Source: JAHRAW01 sp965212085 (GTDB taxonomy: Bacteria > Pseudomonadota > Gammaproteobacteria > Arenicellales > Poriferihabitantaceae). Taken from it: a stretch of DNA of 64,000 nt. A program made the translations under genes and the position numbers. The notes under the pieces were generated by a model, which was not told the DNA's origin, did not search any database, and worked only from the letters and a program-made list of their open reading frames with translations. Of the stretch, positions 51,666 through 61,636 are shown in pieces. Every line of letters starts with the position of its first letter. The stretch's first letter is position 1. The stretch covers positions 806,001 through 870,000 of the forward strand of contig OZ243042.1 of assembly GCA_965212085.1 (NCBI GenBank). The letters run 5' to 3'.

Positions 51666-53117
51666 TCAGCCTTTCCAGAAAACCGGCGTGAACAATACCA
51701 GCAGGGTGAACAGTTCCAGCCGCCCGAGGAGCATGGCGAAGGTCAGCACCATCTTGCCGAAGTCGCTCACCGAGGCGTAGTTTTGCGCCACGTCGCCGAG
51801 GCCGGGGCCGAGGTTGTTGAGGCACGCGCTGACCGCCGAGAACGCGGTAACCGGATCCGCGCCGCTCGCCAGCATCAGCAATAGCAACAGCACGTAGCTC
51901 AGTATGTACAACGACAGGAACCCCCACACCGCGTTGACCACGTTGTCCGGCACCGCGCGGCCGCCGAGTTTGACGGGGATCAGCGCGTTGGGGTGCACCA
52001 GTTTGGAGATTTCCCGTGCGCCCTGTTTGTAGAGCAGCACCATGCGGATGATTTTCATGCCGCCGGCGGTGGAGCCGGCGCAGCCGCCGGCGGTGCTCGC
52101 CAGGATCAGCATGACCGGCAAAAACACCGGCCACGCCGAGAAGTCGGTGGTGGTGAAGCCGGTGGTGGTGGCGATGGACACCACTTGCACCGCGCCCTGC
52201 ACCAGGTTGTCGGCGGCGCGCTCGAATACGCCGTGCTGCAAGAGCACCACGACGGTGACCGCCAGCACCGCCAGCAGCAGCCCGAAGTACGCCCGCGCTT
52301 CGGGGTCGCGCAGGTACACCGCCACGCTGCGCGAGCGAAACGCGGTGAAGTGCAGGGCGAAGTTCAAGCCGGACAGCAGCATGAAGGCCATGGCGATGAC
52401 GTTGACCGCGTTGCTCTGGAAGTAGCCGAGGCTGGCGTCGTGGGTGGAGAAGCCGCCGATGGCGATGGTGGAGAAGGCGTGGCCGACGGCGTCGAACGGC
52501 GTCATGCCGGCGAGGTAGTAGCAAAGCGCGCAGGCCATGGTGAGGCCGAGGTAGATGTACCACAGCCCCTTGGCGGTTTCGGTGATGCGCGGGGTCAGTT
52601 TGTTGTGCTTGACCGGCCCCGGGGTTTCGGCGCGATAGAGTTGCATGCCGCCGACCCCGAGCATGGGCATGACCGCCACCGCCAGCACCACGATGCCCAT
52701 GCCGCCGAGCCATTGCAACTGCTGGCGGTAGTACAAAATCGAGGGCGGCAGGTCGTCAATGGCGGTGAGGATGGTGGCGCCGGTGGTGGTCAGGCCGGAC
52801 ATGGATTCGAACAACGCATCAACGGCGCCCAGGGCCGGCTCGCGCAGCAGCAGGAACGGCACCGCGCCCATGGCCGAGAGCACCGTCCAGAACAACACCA
52901 CCACCAGAAACCCGTCGCGCACGCGCAGCTCGCCGGAGTGGCGGCGCAGCGGCAGCCAGCAAACCGCGCCGAGGGCCAGGTTGAGGGCCAGCGCCGCCGC
53001 GAACGGCGGCATCACGCCGTCGCCGGTGTGCCACGAAACCAGCAGCGGCGGCACCAGCGTGGCGCTGAACAACACCAGCAGGATGCCGAGTATCTTGGTT
53101 ACCGCTTTGCCGCGCAT
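51666..53117 (-). CDS. trkH: Trk potassium uptake system membrane subunit
   Basis: K+ channel-like transporter with four pore loops, for example SMSGLTTTGATIL (about 105), TIAIGGFSTHDAS, TTTGFTTTDFSAW and LNNLGPGLGDV. About 10 helices over 483 residues. It lies 39 bases after trkA, a gap that includes TATCGG repeats. TrkA gates this subunit. Confidence 0.95.
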   Translation of the reverse strand: MRGKAVTKILGILLVLFSATLVPPLLVSWHTGDGVMPPFAAALALNLALGAVCWLPLRRHSGELRVRDGFLVVVLFWTVLSAMGAVPFLLLREPALGAVDALFESMSGLTTTGATILTAIDDLPPSILYYRQQLQWLGGMGIVVLAVAVMPMLGVGGMQLYRAETPGPVKHNKLTPRITETAKGLWYIYLGLTMACALCYYLAGMTPFDAVGHAFSTIAIGGFSTHDASLGYFQSNAVNVIAMAFMLLSGLNFALHFTAFRSRSVAVYLRDPEARAYFGLLLAVLAVTVVVLLQHGVFERAADNLVQGAVQVVSIATTTGFTTTDFSAWPVFLPVMLILASTAGGCAGSTAGGMKIIRMVLLYKQGAREISKLVHPNALIPVKLGGRAVPDNVVNAVWGFLSLYILSYVLLLLLMLASGADPVTAFSAVSACLNNLGPGLGDVAQNYASVSDFGKMVLTFAMLLGRLELFTLLVLFTPVFWKG

Positions 53118-53156
53118 GTCGTGGAAATATCGGTATCGGTATCGGTGCGGGAGCGC

Positions 53157-54533
53157 CTAAAAAAAAGTCGCCGACACCTGGAAGAGTTTTTCCACATCCG
53201 GGATGCGGCGTTTATCAATCACGAAAATAATCACGTGGTCGCCTTCCTCGATGACGCTTTCCTCATCGAGGGGCAGCAGTTTGTCGTCGCGCATGACGGC
53301 GCCGATGGTGGCGCCTTCCGGCAGTTTTATCTGCCGCAGTTGGCGGCCAACGATTCTGGAGGTGCCGCGGTCGCCGTGGGCGACGGCTTCGATGACCTCG
53401 GCGACGCCGCGCCGCAGGGAATGGGCGGCCTTGACGTCGCCGCGCCGCACGTGGGACAGCAGCGCGCTGACCGTGGCGAGGCGCGGGGAGATGGCGATGT
53501 CGAGCACGCTGCTTTCGATGAGGTCAATGTAGGCCGAGCGGTTGACGATGGCCATCGCGCGCCGCGCGCCGAGGCGCTTGGCGAGCATCGCCGAGAGAAT
53601 GTTGGCGCCGTCCTCGTTGGTCAGCGAGCAAAACAATTCCATGGCGTCTATGTTTTCCTGGCGCAGCAACTCTTCGTCTGCGGCGTCGCCGTGCAACACC
53701 ACGGTGTCCTCCAGCCGCTCCGAGACCATCTGCGCGCGCGCCGCGTCGCGCTCGATGAGTTTGACCTGGAAGCCGGTCTGCTCGAGGGATTGGGCGAGGC
53801 GAAAACCGATGTTGCCGGCGCCGGCGATGATGACCCGCGTGCCGACCTCTTCGGTGCTGCGCAGTTCCTGCATCACGGTGCGGATGTCGTCTTTGGTGGC
53901 GATGAAAAACACTTCGTCGTCGGGTTCGATGATGGTCTCGCCGGTGGGGATGATGGCGCGGTCGCGGCGGTAGATGGCCGCCACGCGGGTGTTGACCGAG
54001 GGCAGGTGATTGCCCAGTTCGCGCAGTTCGTGGCCGACCAGCGCGCCGCCGTAGTAGGCGCGCAGCCCCACCAGGCGGATTTTGCCGCCGGCGAAATCAA
54101 TGACCTGCAGCGCGCCGGGGTATTCGATGAGCCGCTGGATCTGGTCGGTGACCACCTGTTCGGGGCTGATGATGACGTCGATGGGAATCGAGCCGTGGCA
54201 GAACAGGCCGGGGTGGGCGAGGTAGGCGGGGGAGCGCACCCGGGCGATTTTGGTGGGGGTGTTGAACAATGAATGCGCGATCTGGCAGGCGATCATGTTG
54301 ATCTCGTCGCTGTCGGTGACCGCCAGCACCATGTCCACGTCCTCAACGCCGGCGCGTAGCAGCACCTCCGGCGACGACGCCTCGCCGATGATGGTGCGGA
54401 TGTCCAGGCGGTCCTGCAGGCCCTCCAGCACTTTGGGATTGCGGTCCACCAGGGTGATGTCGTTTTCCTCCCGCGAAAGAATTTCCGCGGTGGAAGCGCC
54501 CACCTGCCCGGCTCCGAGGATGATGATTTTCAT
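53157..54533 (-). CDS. trkA: Trk potassium uptake system regulatory protein
   Basis: Two RCK units: Rossmann starts MKIIILGAGQVGASTAE and RVIIAGAGNIGFRLAQSL (about 232), each followed by a TrkA-C domain. It binds NAD(H) and ATP and controls TrkH. 458 residues. Its ATG overlaps nothing downstream but its start region overlaps the rsmB stop by 4 bases. Confidence 0.96.
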   Translation of the reverse strand: MKIIILGAGQVGASTAEILSREENDITLVDRNPKVLEGLQDRLDIRTIIGEASSPEVLLRAGVEDVDMVLAVTDSDEINMIACQIAHSLFNTPTKIARVRSPAYLAHPGLFCHGSIPIDVIISPEQVVTDQIQRLIEYPGALQVIDFAGGKIRLVGLRAYYGGALVGHELRELGNHLPSVNTRVAAIYRRDRAIIPTGETIIEPDDEVFFIATKDDIRTVMQELRSTEEVGTRVIIAGAGNIGFRLAQSLEQTGFQVKLIERDAARAQMVSERLEDTVVLHGDAADEELLRQENIDAMELFCSLTNEDGANILSAMLAKRLGARRAMAIVNRSAYIDLIESSVLDIAISPRLATVSALLSHVRRGDVKAAHSLRRGVAEVIEAVAHGDRGTSRIVGRQLRQIKLPEGATIGAVMRDDKLLPLDEESVIEEGDHVIIFVIDKRRIPDVEKLFQVSATFF

Positions 54534-55942
54534 GGTGTTTGTGGTTTTTGTTCCGGGCCGCGCGGCGCGGTGTTTCCGGTGTTTCGTAACCGGCAGTAGT
54601 AAAACCCGTCCCCCGGATGGACGCCGGGCAGGCGCTGGCGGCCAAAGCGCGTGGCCACGCCGGGCGGCGCATCAAGGGGTTCGGCGCGGGCCTCATTCCG
54701 CCCCGGCCCGGTCAAAAATTTTTCGATCACCGCATCATTCTCCGCCGGCAGAATCGAACAGGTCACATACAGAAGTGTACCGCCGTTGTCGAGCAATGGC
54801 CACGCTTTCGACAACAGATTGAACTGCCGGCGGGCGAATCGGGCGATGTCCCCGGGCCGCCGGCGGTGCTTGATGTCGGGATGGCGGCGGATGATCCCGC
54901 TGCCGCTGCACGGCACGTCCAGCAAAATGTGCGCGAACGGTTGGCCGTCCCACCACGCCTCAAACCGCGTCAAATCCGCCGCCACCACTTCAACCCCGGT
55001 CTCACCATCCCTTTCCCCCTCCCCGAAGCCGAGGCGGTTGAGGTTTTGCGCCAGCCCCGGAATCCGGGTTGGCAAATCCACCGCCACCAGCGCCGCAAGT
55101 CGCGGTTCGGATTCGAGCAGCAGGCAGGTCTTGCCGCCGGGGGCGGCGCAGCCGTCCAGCACGCGCTCCCCCGGCCTGAGCGGCAGCACCGCCGCCGCCA
55201 GCTGCGCCGACTCGTCCTGCACAGACGCCAGGCCGTCGGCGAAGCCCGGTATGTTTTCCACGGCCAGCGGAGCGGCGAAGGTTACGCCCAGTTCGGCGTC
55301 GGCGGTGGGCGTTGCCGCCACGCCGGCTTCGGCGAGCCGTTCGAGGTAGGCGTCGCGGCTGATTTTGCGCCGGTTGACGCGCACCGTCAGCGGCGGCTTG
55401 CGGTTGCTCGCCTCGAGCACCGCTTGGAAATGCCCCGGCCAGTGGGCGCGGATTTCCCGGTACAGCCAGGCCGGAAACGCGAACCGCGCCGGCGCATGTT
55501 TTTCATCCAACGCGAGTTCCCGCTTCAGGCGTTCGCGCTCCGTGAGAAAGTTGCGCAGCACGCCGTTGATCATTTTGCCCGCCCAGGAAAACCGGCTGCC
55601 GGCCACCGCCGCCACGCTCTCGCTGAGTACCGCATAATCCGGCGCGCGCATATACTCCAGCTGATAGCAGGCGTTGATCAAAATAAAATGCGCCACGCGG
55701 TCGCGGGGTTTTATGGGTTTGGCCAGCAGTCCCGGCAGGAGCCCGTCGAAGTAATGATAGTGGCGGCACGCGCCGTAGCAAACCTCCTGTAGCCACGCGC
55801 GCCGCCGCTGCGGGACCTGTGCGCCGTGGGCCGCCAGCGCATCATCCAGCGAACGCCCGCCATCCACCACCGCCATCACCGCCAGGGCGGCGGCCAGATG
55901 CGGGTTGGGAGACGGGGTTGGCGATGGCAACGGCGGCGGCAA
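54530..55942 (-). CDS. rsmB: 16S rRNA (cytosine-967-C5)-methyltransferase
   Basis: N-terminal NusB-like RNA-binding domain (residues about 15-150) and a SAM domain with LDGCAAPGGKTCLLLE, the catalytic DVPCSGSGIIRRHPDIK and VTCSILPAEND. 470 residues. The start is TTG at 55942 with GGAG, located at the fmt stop, 5 nt before it. Order def-fmt-rsmB-trkA as in E. coli. Confidence 0.95.
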   Translation of the reverse strand: MPPPLPSPTPSPNPHLAAALAVMAVVDGGRSLDDALAAHGAQVPQRRRAWLQEVCYGACRHYHYFDGLLPGLLAKPIKPRDRVAHFILINACYQLEYMRAPDYAVLSESVAAVAGSRFSWAGKMINGVLRNFLTERERLKRELALDEKHAPARFAFPAWLYREIRAHWPGHFQAVLEASNRKPPLTVRVNRRKISRDAYLERLAEAGVAATPTADAELGVTFAAPLAVENIPGFADGLASVQDESAQLAAAVLPLRPGERVLDGCAAPGGKTCLLLESEPRLAALVAVDLPTRIPGLAQNLNRLGFGEGERDGETGVEVVAADLTRFEAWWDGQPFAHILLDVPCSGSGIIRRHPDIKHRRRPGDIARFARRQFNLLSKAWPLLDNGGTLLYVTCSILPAENDAVIEKFLTGPGRNEARAEPLDAPPGVATRFGRQRLPGVHPGDGFYYCRLRNTGNTAPRGPEQKPQTP

Positions 55943-55944
55943 AA

Positions 55945-56919
55945 CTACTCCACGGCGGCAAAGCGCATGCCGGGGGTAATGTTCATCCCGTTCAGCAACG
56001 CCGCCACGGGCATGGGCGTGCCACCGGGTTTTTGCACCTCGGTCAGCACCAACGTGCCGGTACCGGCGGCTACCGAGATACCGGTTTTATCAACCCGCAC
56101 GATCTCGCCGGGCCGCGCCTTGACTGAGACGGAATCCGCCCACGCCCCCAGCACCCGCAGCGAAACCCCTTCCAGTTCGGTGCGCGCAACCGGCCACGGA
56201 TGGAAAGCGCGCACCTTGCGCGCCAGGGCCGCCGCCTCCAGCCGCCAGTCAAGCATGGCTTCGGCCTTCGCCAGTTTGGGCGCGTAACAAGCCAGGCTTT
56301 CGTCCTGGGTCTCGGCCTCGGCCGTCAGTTGCCCGGCGGCCAGCATCGGCAGGCTGGCGGCCAGCAACTCGCCGGCGAGGCGCGCCAGTTTGTCGTGCAA
56401 ACTGCCGCCGGTGTCCAACCCGGCGATGGGAATGCTTGACCGCGCCAGCACCGGGCCGCTGTCGAGGCCCGCATCCATCCGCATCAAACTGACGCCGGTG
56501 GTATCGTCGCCGGCCTCAATGGCGCGCTGGATGGGTGCCGCTCCGCGCCAGCGGGGCAGCAGCGAGGCGTGCAGGTTGACGCAGCCGAGGGCGGGGATCG
56601 CGAGCAGGGACGCCGGCAGCAGCAGGCCGTAGGCCACCACCACCATCAAATCGGGATTCAAACGCCGCAGACGCTGCGGCGCGGTCGAGGAGTTCGCGGG
56701 CAGCGATTCGGGTTGGAAAACCGGCACGTCATGCTTGCGCGCGTATTCCTTCACCGCGCTTGGGCGGCATTTTTGACCGCGCCCCGCCGGGCGGTCCGGC
56801 GCGGTATAAACCTCCACGACGTCTATCCCGTGCGCCGCGCCCGCCCCCAGCAACGCCTCCAGGCAAGGAACGGAAAAAGCGGGCGTGCCCGCAAACACGA
56901 CTCGAATGCGAACGCGCAC
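55945..56919 (-). CDS. fmt: Methionyl-tRNA formyltransferase
   Basis: Formylates initiator Met-tRNA with 10-formyl-THF. VVFAGTPAFSVPCLEALLGA at the start, NLHASLLPRWRGAAPIQRAI with the folate-binding SLLPRWRG, and the C-terminal tRNA-binding domain after about residue 210. 324 residues. GTG start at 56919; no ATG upstream fits. Confidence 0.96.
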   Translation of the reverse strand: MRVRIRVVFAGTPAFSVPCLEALLGAGAAHGIDVVEVYTAPDRPAGRGQKCRPSAVKEYARKHDVPVFQPESLPANSSTAPQRLRRLNPDLMVVVAYGLLLPASLLAIPALGCVNLHASLLPRWRGAAPIQRAIEAGDDTTGVSLMRMDAGLDSGPVLARSSIPIAGLDTGGSLHDKLARLAGELLAASLPMLAAGQLTAEAETQDESLACYAPKLAKAEAMLDWRLEAAALARKVRAFHPWPVARTELEGVSLRVLGAWADSVSVKARPGEIVRVDKTGISVAAGTGTLVLTEVQKPGGTPMPVAALLNGMNITPGMRFAAVE

Positions 56920-56935
56920 CGGGCGGCACCGGAAC

Positions 56936-57466
56936 TCAGGCGGCCTCGGAATCGGAGTCGGAATCGGCGGCGACCAGGGCTTCTTTTTTGAGTTTCTTGC
57001 GGATCCGGCCCTGCTTCATGCGCGACAAATAATCAACGAAAACCCGGCCGTTCAAGTGGTCAATTTCGTGCTGAATGCAAACCGCCAGCATCTCGTCGGC
57101 GGCCACCTCAAACGGCCGTCCTTTCACATCCTGAGCGGTGAGCGTCACCGTTTTGGCGCGCTCCACCGTGGCGAAAACGCCGGGCACCGACAGGCAGCCC
57201 TCCTCGGTTTCGGTGGTCCCCGCAAGGTCGGAGATTTCCGGGTTGATGAACACCCGCAGATCGTCCCTGGCCTCGGATATATCCATCACCACCACGCGCT
57301 TCGGCACGTTGACCTGCACCGCCGCCAGCCCGATGCCGGGCGCCGAATACATGGTCTCCGCCATATCCGCCACCAGCCCCTCAAGTTCGCCGTCAAACCC
57401 GGTCACCGGCTGCGCAACCTGCCGCAGGCGGGGGTCGGGGTACACCAGGATGTTGAGTTTGGACAT
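56936..57466 (-). CDS. def: Peptide deformylase
   Basis: Removes the N-terminal formyl group of new proteins. The three metal/active-site motifs are intact: GIGLAAVQVN, EEGCLSVPG and HEIDHLNGRVF. 176 residues, with a short Ala/Asp/Ser-rich C-terminal tail. First gene of def-fmt-rsmB-trkA-trkH. Confidence 0.97.
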   Translation of the reverse strand: MSKLNILVYPDPRLRQVAQPVTGFDGELEGLVADMAETMYSAPGIGLAAVQVNVPKRVVVMDISEARDDLRVFINPEISDLAGTTETEEGCLSVPGVFATVERAKTVTLTAQDVKGRPFEVAADEMLAVCIQHEIDHLNGRVFVDYLSRMKQGRIRKKLKKEALVAADSDSDSEAA

Positions 57467-57677
57467 AGCAATTTTACCCGTTCACAAGGGGACGATTATA
57501 TTCCCCGGAGGGGGAAACTTCCATAATTGCAACGACTCGCTTGCAACCATACTAGCCTCCCGGTGGGAATATAAAAATCAGTGACAATATCCGCGAAGAC
57601 AAGTTATCATCCTGTCGCCGATGTTTTTGTTTATAGCAAACCGCGGCTTTCATGTCACCCAAAGCCATCCAAAAAAC

Positions 57678-58331
57678 ATGCCCCCCGAACATCTCTCCAC
57701 CGATGAACTAAACGCGATCTCGCGCGAGACGCTGGGGTATTACGACCAAAACGCCGATGGGTTTCGCGCCGGCACGGATGATCACGACGTCTCGCAGAAC
57801 ATAGACGCGCTGCTCGGCGCGATGGTGCCGATGATGCCGCCGCCGTGCCGGATTCTGGATTTGGGGTGCGGGCCGGGGCGCGACTTGCTGCAATTCATCG
57901 CGCGCGGGCACGCGCCGACCGGGTTGGACGGCTCGGCGGAGTTTGTCGCCATGGCGCGCAAACGCGCCGGTTGCGAAGTGTTGTTGCAGGATTTTCTCGC
58001 CCTCGACCTGCCGCCGTCGCGCTTTGATGGCGTGTTCGCCAACGCTTCGTTGTTTCATATACCGGCGCAGGCGTTGCCCGGCGTGTTGCGCGCATTGTGG
58101 GGGGCGCTGGCGCCCGGCGGCGTGTTGTTCGCGTCCAATCCGCGCGGCGACAATCGCGCCGGCTGGAACGGCGGGCGCTACGGCTGCTATCACGACCTGA
58201 CGAAATGGCGCGGCTACGTCGAAGCAGCCGGCTTCGTTGAGTTGCGGCACTACTACCGCCCGGCGGGAAAGCCGCGCGCGCAGCAGCCGTGGCTGGCTAC
58301 ATTGTGGCGGAAAAATGATGCGGGGGGATGA
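57678..58331 (+). CDS. Class I SAM-dependent methyltransferase
   Basis: Motif I ILDLGCGPGRDLLQFIARG (about 73-91), then GLDGSAEFVAMARKRAG and DGVFANASLFHIP, a Methyltransf_25/11 type fold of 217 residues. The substrate is not evident. The frame is open to an ATG at 57621 but the family start is MPPEHLSTDELNAIS. Faces the acyl-CoA ligase gene, whose end is 41 bases away. Confidence 0.82.
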   Translation: MPPEHLSTDELNAISRETLGYYDQNADGFRAGTDDHDVSQNIDALLGAMVPMMPPPCRILDLGCGPGRDLLQFIARGHAPTGLDGSAEFVAMARKRAGCEVLLQDFLALDLPPSRFDGVFANASLFHIPAQALPGVLRALWGALAPGGVLFASNPRGDNRAGWNGGRYGCYHDLTKWRGYVEAAGFVELRHYYRPAGKPRAQQPWLATLWRKNDAGG

Positions 58332-58372
58332 TGGTGCGTCGTGCGTTGTACGTCATCTGTCATGCGCGCAGA

Positions 58373-59938
58373 TTATCCGCCGTATTTTTTCCGCAACTCC
58401 CGTTTGAGGATTTTCCCGGCGACGTTGCGCGGAAACTCTTTGAGCACGACGGCATCGGCGAGGCGCTGAAACTTGGCGTCAACGCGTTCGTTGACCCAGG
58501 CGATGAGGTCGGCGGCGGCGAGTTCGCCGGTGCAGGTGACCGCGGCGACCGGGGCTTCGCCCCACTTCGGGTGGGGCGCGCCGAACACCGCCACTTCGCT
58601 CACTGCCGGGTGGCGGATGACCACTTCCTCAATGTCCCTGGGATAGACGTTGGCGCCGCCGCTGATGATCATGTCTTTTTTGCGGTCCACCAGAAACACG
58701 AAGCCATCGTCGTCCATATAGCCGAGGTCGCCGGAGTGAAGCCAGCCGTTGCGGATTGCGCGCTCGGTCATGCCCGGCTGGTTGTAGTAGCCCGGCATCA
58801 GCAGCGGCCCGCGCCCGCAGATTTCGCCGATGACGTTGGCCGCGCATGGCCGGTCGTTTTCATCGAGGATGCGCGCTTCGGTGAAGGCCGCGGGGCAGCC
58901 CACGGAGCCCGTCTTGGTGAGCGCGTCTTTTTTGTCGAGGATGGTCATGAAGCCTTCGGTAACGCCGTACAGTTCGTAGAAGCGGCCGGGCAGCAGTTCG
59001 TTGACGCGCTGCTTGAGGGTCAGGTGCAAGGGCGCGCCGACGCTGCCGAGCATTTCCAGGGAGGCGAGTCCGGCGGGGTCAAAGCGCGGGCTGTTGAGGA
59101 TGGCGATGATCTGCGCCGGCACCAGCATGACGTGGGTAACCCGTTGCGCGGCGATCTCTTCGATGAAGCGTTCGGCGTCAAAACTTTCGTGCAGGATGTA
59201 GCGGCAGCCGAGGTACATCCACGGCATGAACTGCAGCATGGCGCCGTTGAACACCAGCGCGCCGGCGTGCAGCACCACGCTTTCCGGGGTCATGCGCCAG
59301 GCGTTGGCGAACAATGTGCAGTACATGGCGCGGACGCAGTGGCTGTGGACGATGCCCTTGGGGGCGCCGGTGGTGCCGCTGGAGTACATGATGTTGTAGG
59401 GGTCGTCGCCGGTGATGGCGGCTGCATCGGCGGCGGGGGCGGCGGGGTCGGCGGTGGAAGCGGCGGCGGTGAATCGGGCGTAGGTTTGGAAACCATCAAG
59501 CGCGGGCGCGGCCCCGTCGTCATTGCCGCTCAGAATGAATCGGTCGGGAGTGATGCCCTCAAGGCGCGGGCGGATGGAGGCCAGGGCTTCGGCGTGGCCG
59601 GGGTGGGCGATGACCAGTTTGCTGTGGGAATCGCGCAACAGGTTTTGCAGGCCGCCGGGGCGCAACAGGGTGCTGCACGGAACGATGACCATGCCGCTGA
59701 CGGCGGCGGCCCAGTAGGCGGCCATCAACTCAAACCCGTTGGGCAGCACGGTGGCGACCTTGTCGCCCTTGACCAGGCCGCAGTCCAGCCACGCGTTGGC
59801 GAGGCGGTTGACTTCGCGGTTCAGTTCCGCGAACGAGTATTCACGTCCGGCGAACACCAGCGCCACTTGTTCGGGGCGGTAGCGGGCGTGGTGGGCGAGC
59901 AATCGGGAGAGGGTTGGGGTCATGGTCGGAGGGGGCAT
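58373..59938 (-). CDS. AMP-forming acyl-CoA synthetase/ligase
   Basis: It activates a carboxylic acid as the acyl-adenylate and then the CoA thioester. The P-loop IMYSSGTTGAPKGIVHSH, ELYGVTEGFM, GWLHSGDLGYMDDDGFVFL and DRKKDMIISGGANVYP are intact, as is the C-terminal Lys in NVAGKILKRELR. About 520 residues. Starts at 59938 or 59923 (MTPTLSRLL) are both possible; upstream frame overlaps the next gene. Substrate (fatty, aryl or other acid) unknown. Confidence 0.88.
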   Translation of the reverse strand: MPPPTMTPTLSRLLAHHARYRPEQVALVFAGREYSFAELNREVNRLANAWLDCGLVKGDKVATVLPNGFELMAAYWAAAVSGMVIVPCSTLLRPGGLQNLLRDSHSKLVIAHPGHAEALASIRPRLEGITPDRFILSGNDDGAAPALDGFQTYARFTAAASTADPAAPAADAAAITGDDPYNIMYSSGTTGAPKGIVHSHCVRAMYCTLFANAWRMTPESVVLHAGALVFNGAMLQFMPWMYLGCRYILHESFDAERFIEEIAAQRVTHVMLVPAQIIAILNSPRFDPAGLASLEMLGSVGAPLHLTLKQRVNELLPGRFYELYGVTEGFMTILDKKDALTKTGSVGCPAAFTEARILDENDRPCAANVIGEICGRGPLLMPGYYNQPGMTERAIRNGWLHSGDLGYMDDDGFVFLVDRKKDMIISGGANVYPRDIEEVVIRHPAVSEVAVFGAPHPKWGEAPVAAVTCTGELAAADLIAWVNERVDAKFQRLADAVVLKEFPRNVAGKILKRELRKKYGG

Positions 59939-59994
59939 AGTTGGGCGCGACGATAAGATGCGAACACCGACACCTGCGGGGACTTTTCGCGGTG

Positions 59995-61509
59995 TTATTG
60001 CCGCGTAAGCAAATCTTCCTGCAATGGTTCTCCGGTGATCGGGTGCGCGAGCGGCGGCAAGTCCGGCATTTTTTTGTTGTTGGTGAAGTATTCTTCCATA
60101 GACCACATCACCAGTCTATTGTATGAGGTTACTCCTTGTTGCAGTTTGCCGGCATCGGCGATGCATTTTTTTACCGTTTTCGTGTCCCATTTTTCCATGG
60201 TGATAAATATACCGACTGACGCGTAACCGCCGTTGATTTGCGACAACAATGCTTTCAGGGCATCTACATTTGGCGGGCCGCCTTTTACCTGGGCAAAGCA
60301 TATACCCTCTTCACCTTCCGGCGGATGTAGCAATCCGGCCCGGCCATCCACGCCACCGTCGCCGGTTTGTTTGGTGTTGGACAAAAAACCGGGAATAAGA
60401 TGTACCGCCCATTTCTCAAAAACGAACGGGCTATTTTTTACCATGTCTTTGGCCGCGGCCAAATCAAAAGGCACGCCTTTTACGCGAAATTTCCTGTTTT
60501 TCAACCGCTCCTTTTGGATGACTTCCAAAGCATAAAACGAAATATCAATACCGATAAACTTTCGTTTTAATTTCATCGCCGCTTCAATTGTAGTCCCGCA
60601 ACCGCAAAACGGATCCAGCACTACATCGCCTTCATTGCTTGATGCTTTGATTATTCGATCAAGTAACGCAAGCGGTTTTTGGGTTGGATAGCCGAGGCGT
60701 TCCTTGCTTGAATTATTAACTTTGTCAATTTCCCAAACACTGGCAACAGGCGAACCGTATTTCATGGCATCGTCCAAATAGCGTTTAACCCGATTTCCGC
60801 CACCTGCGTCCGATAACACATACTTGCGCCCTTCTCCGTCTTTATGCACTTTTTGTTTGCGAGTTTGAATATATTCTTCCTCACTTTCCCATGGACGGCT
60901 GTAGCTATTAAACTGATTGACTTTCCCTTTAGCATAAAGGTAAATAGAGTCATGCCTACTCTCAAATTTATCTTTCAATCGTTTATTCCATCCACTGTAA
61001 CTCCAAATAATCTCATTCCTGTAATTTTTTACCCCAAACACATCATCCATAATCATCTTCAAGTAATGCGAAGCGGTCGGATCGCAGTGCAGATAAATGT
61101 TGCCATCATCTTTCAATATGCGGTGCATTTCAGTAAGGCGGTCAGCCATATAAACCAGATACGCCAGCATGCCGTTGCCGCCCTTGAAGAATGAATCCAA
61201 CGCCATCACTGAATCGCGTGCTCCGTATCCCACTGATTTTTTAATTTTGGCAATGCGTTCGGCGGCCTTTTCGCTCCATTCCCAAGTGTCGCTAAACGCA
61301 GTCATTTGCGCGAGGTCTTTGCGCCTTGTTACCGTGCTTCCCACGTTCTGTTTCTTGCCGAATAAAATGTTGTAGTTGGCGTCAGAGTTAAACGGCGGGT
61401 CCAGATAAATCAAATTCACGCAAGCGTCCGGCCATAGTTTCATAACATCCCAGCAGTCACCGTAATACAGCGTGTCGGGTTTCATGGAGAGATCTATTTG
61501 GTTCGTCAT
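59995..61509 (-). CDS. Beta-class DNA methyltransferase fused to an Mrr-like nuclease domain
   Basis: Motif IV LIYLDPPFNSDANYN (about 33-47) precedes motif I VLDPFCGCGTTIEAAMKLKR (about 300), the permuted beta class of N6-A/N4-C methylases. The last 140 residues look like an Mrr-type PD-(D/E)xK domain (GDGGVDGRAGL ... ICFAQVKGGPPNVDA), so modification and cleavage may be in one chain. AT-richer than its neighbours. I use the ATG at 61509. Likely a horizontally acquired defence gene; specificity unknown. Confidence 0.85.
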   Translation of the reverse strand: MTNQIDLSMKPDTLYYGDCWDVMKLWPDACVNLIYLDPPFNSDANYNILFGKKQNVGSTVTRRKDLAQMTAFSDTWEWSEKAAERIAKIKKSVGYGARDSVMALDSFFKGGNGMLAYLVYMADRLTEMHRILKDDGNIYLHCDPTASHYLKMIMDDVFGVKNYRNEIIWSYSGWNKRLKDKFESRHDSIYLYAKGKVNQFNSYSRPWESEEEYIQTRKQKVHKDGEGRKYVLSDAGGGNRVKRYLDDAMKYGSPVASVWEIDKVNNSSKERLGYPTQKPLALLDRIIKASSNEGDVVLDPFCGCGTTIEAAMKLKRKFIGIDISFYALEVIQKERLKNRKFRVKGVPFDLAAAKDMVKNSPFVFEKWAVHLIPGFLSNTKQTGDGGVDGRAGLLHPPEGEEGICFAQVKGGPPNVDALKALLSQINGGYASVGIFITMEKWDTKTVKKCIADAGKLQQGVTSYNRLVMWSMEEYFTNNKKMPDLPPLAHPITGEPLQEDLLTRQ

Positions 61510-61616
61510 GGTTGTCCCCAACAAAACTGATTGGAAGTGAAAGGCGAAATTGTACCAGTATCCCCTGGCGGCGCGAAATTGTAAAAACAGATTAATTTTC
61601 GCATGATTGACTGGCG

Positions 61617-61636
61617 AGGGCGGTGTTGACCGCCCT
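61617..61636. repeat. Perfect 8-bp stem-loop at the aminotransferase 3' end
   Basis: AGGGCGGT-GTTG-ACCGCCCT overlaps the stop codon of the aminotransferase gene. No T run follows on the minus strand, so it is not a clear terminator; it may protect the transcript end. Confidence 0.45.
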
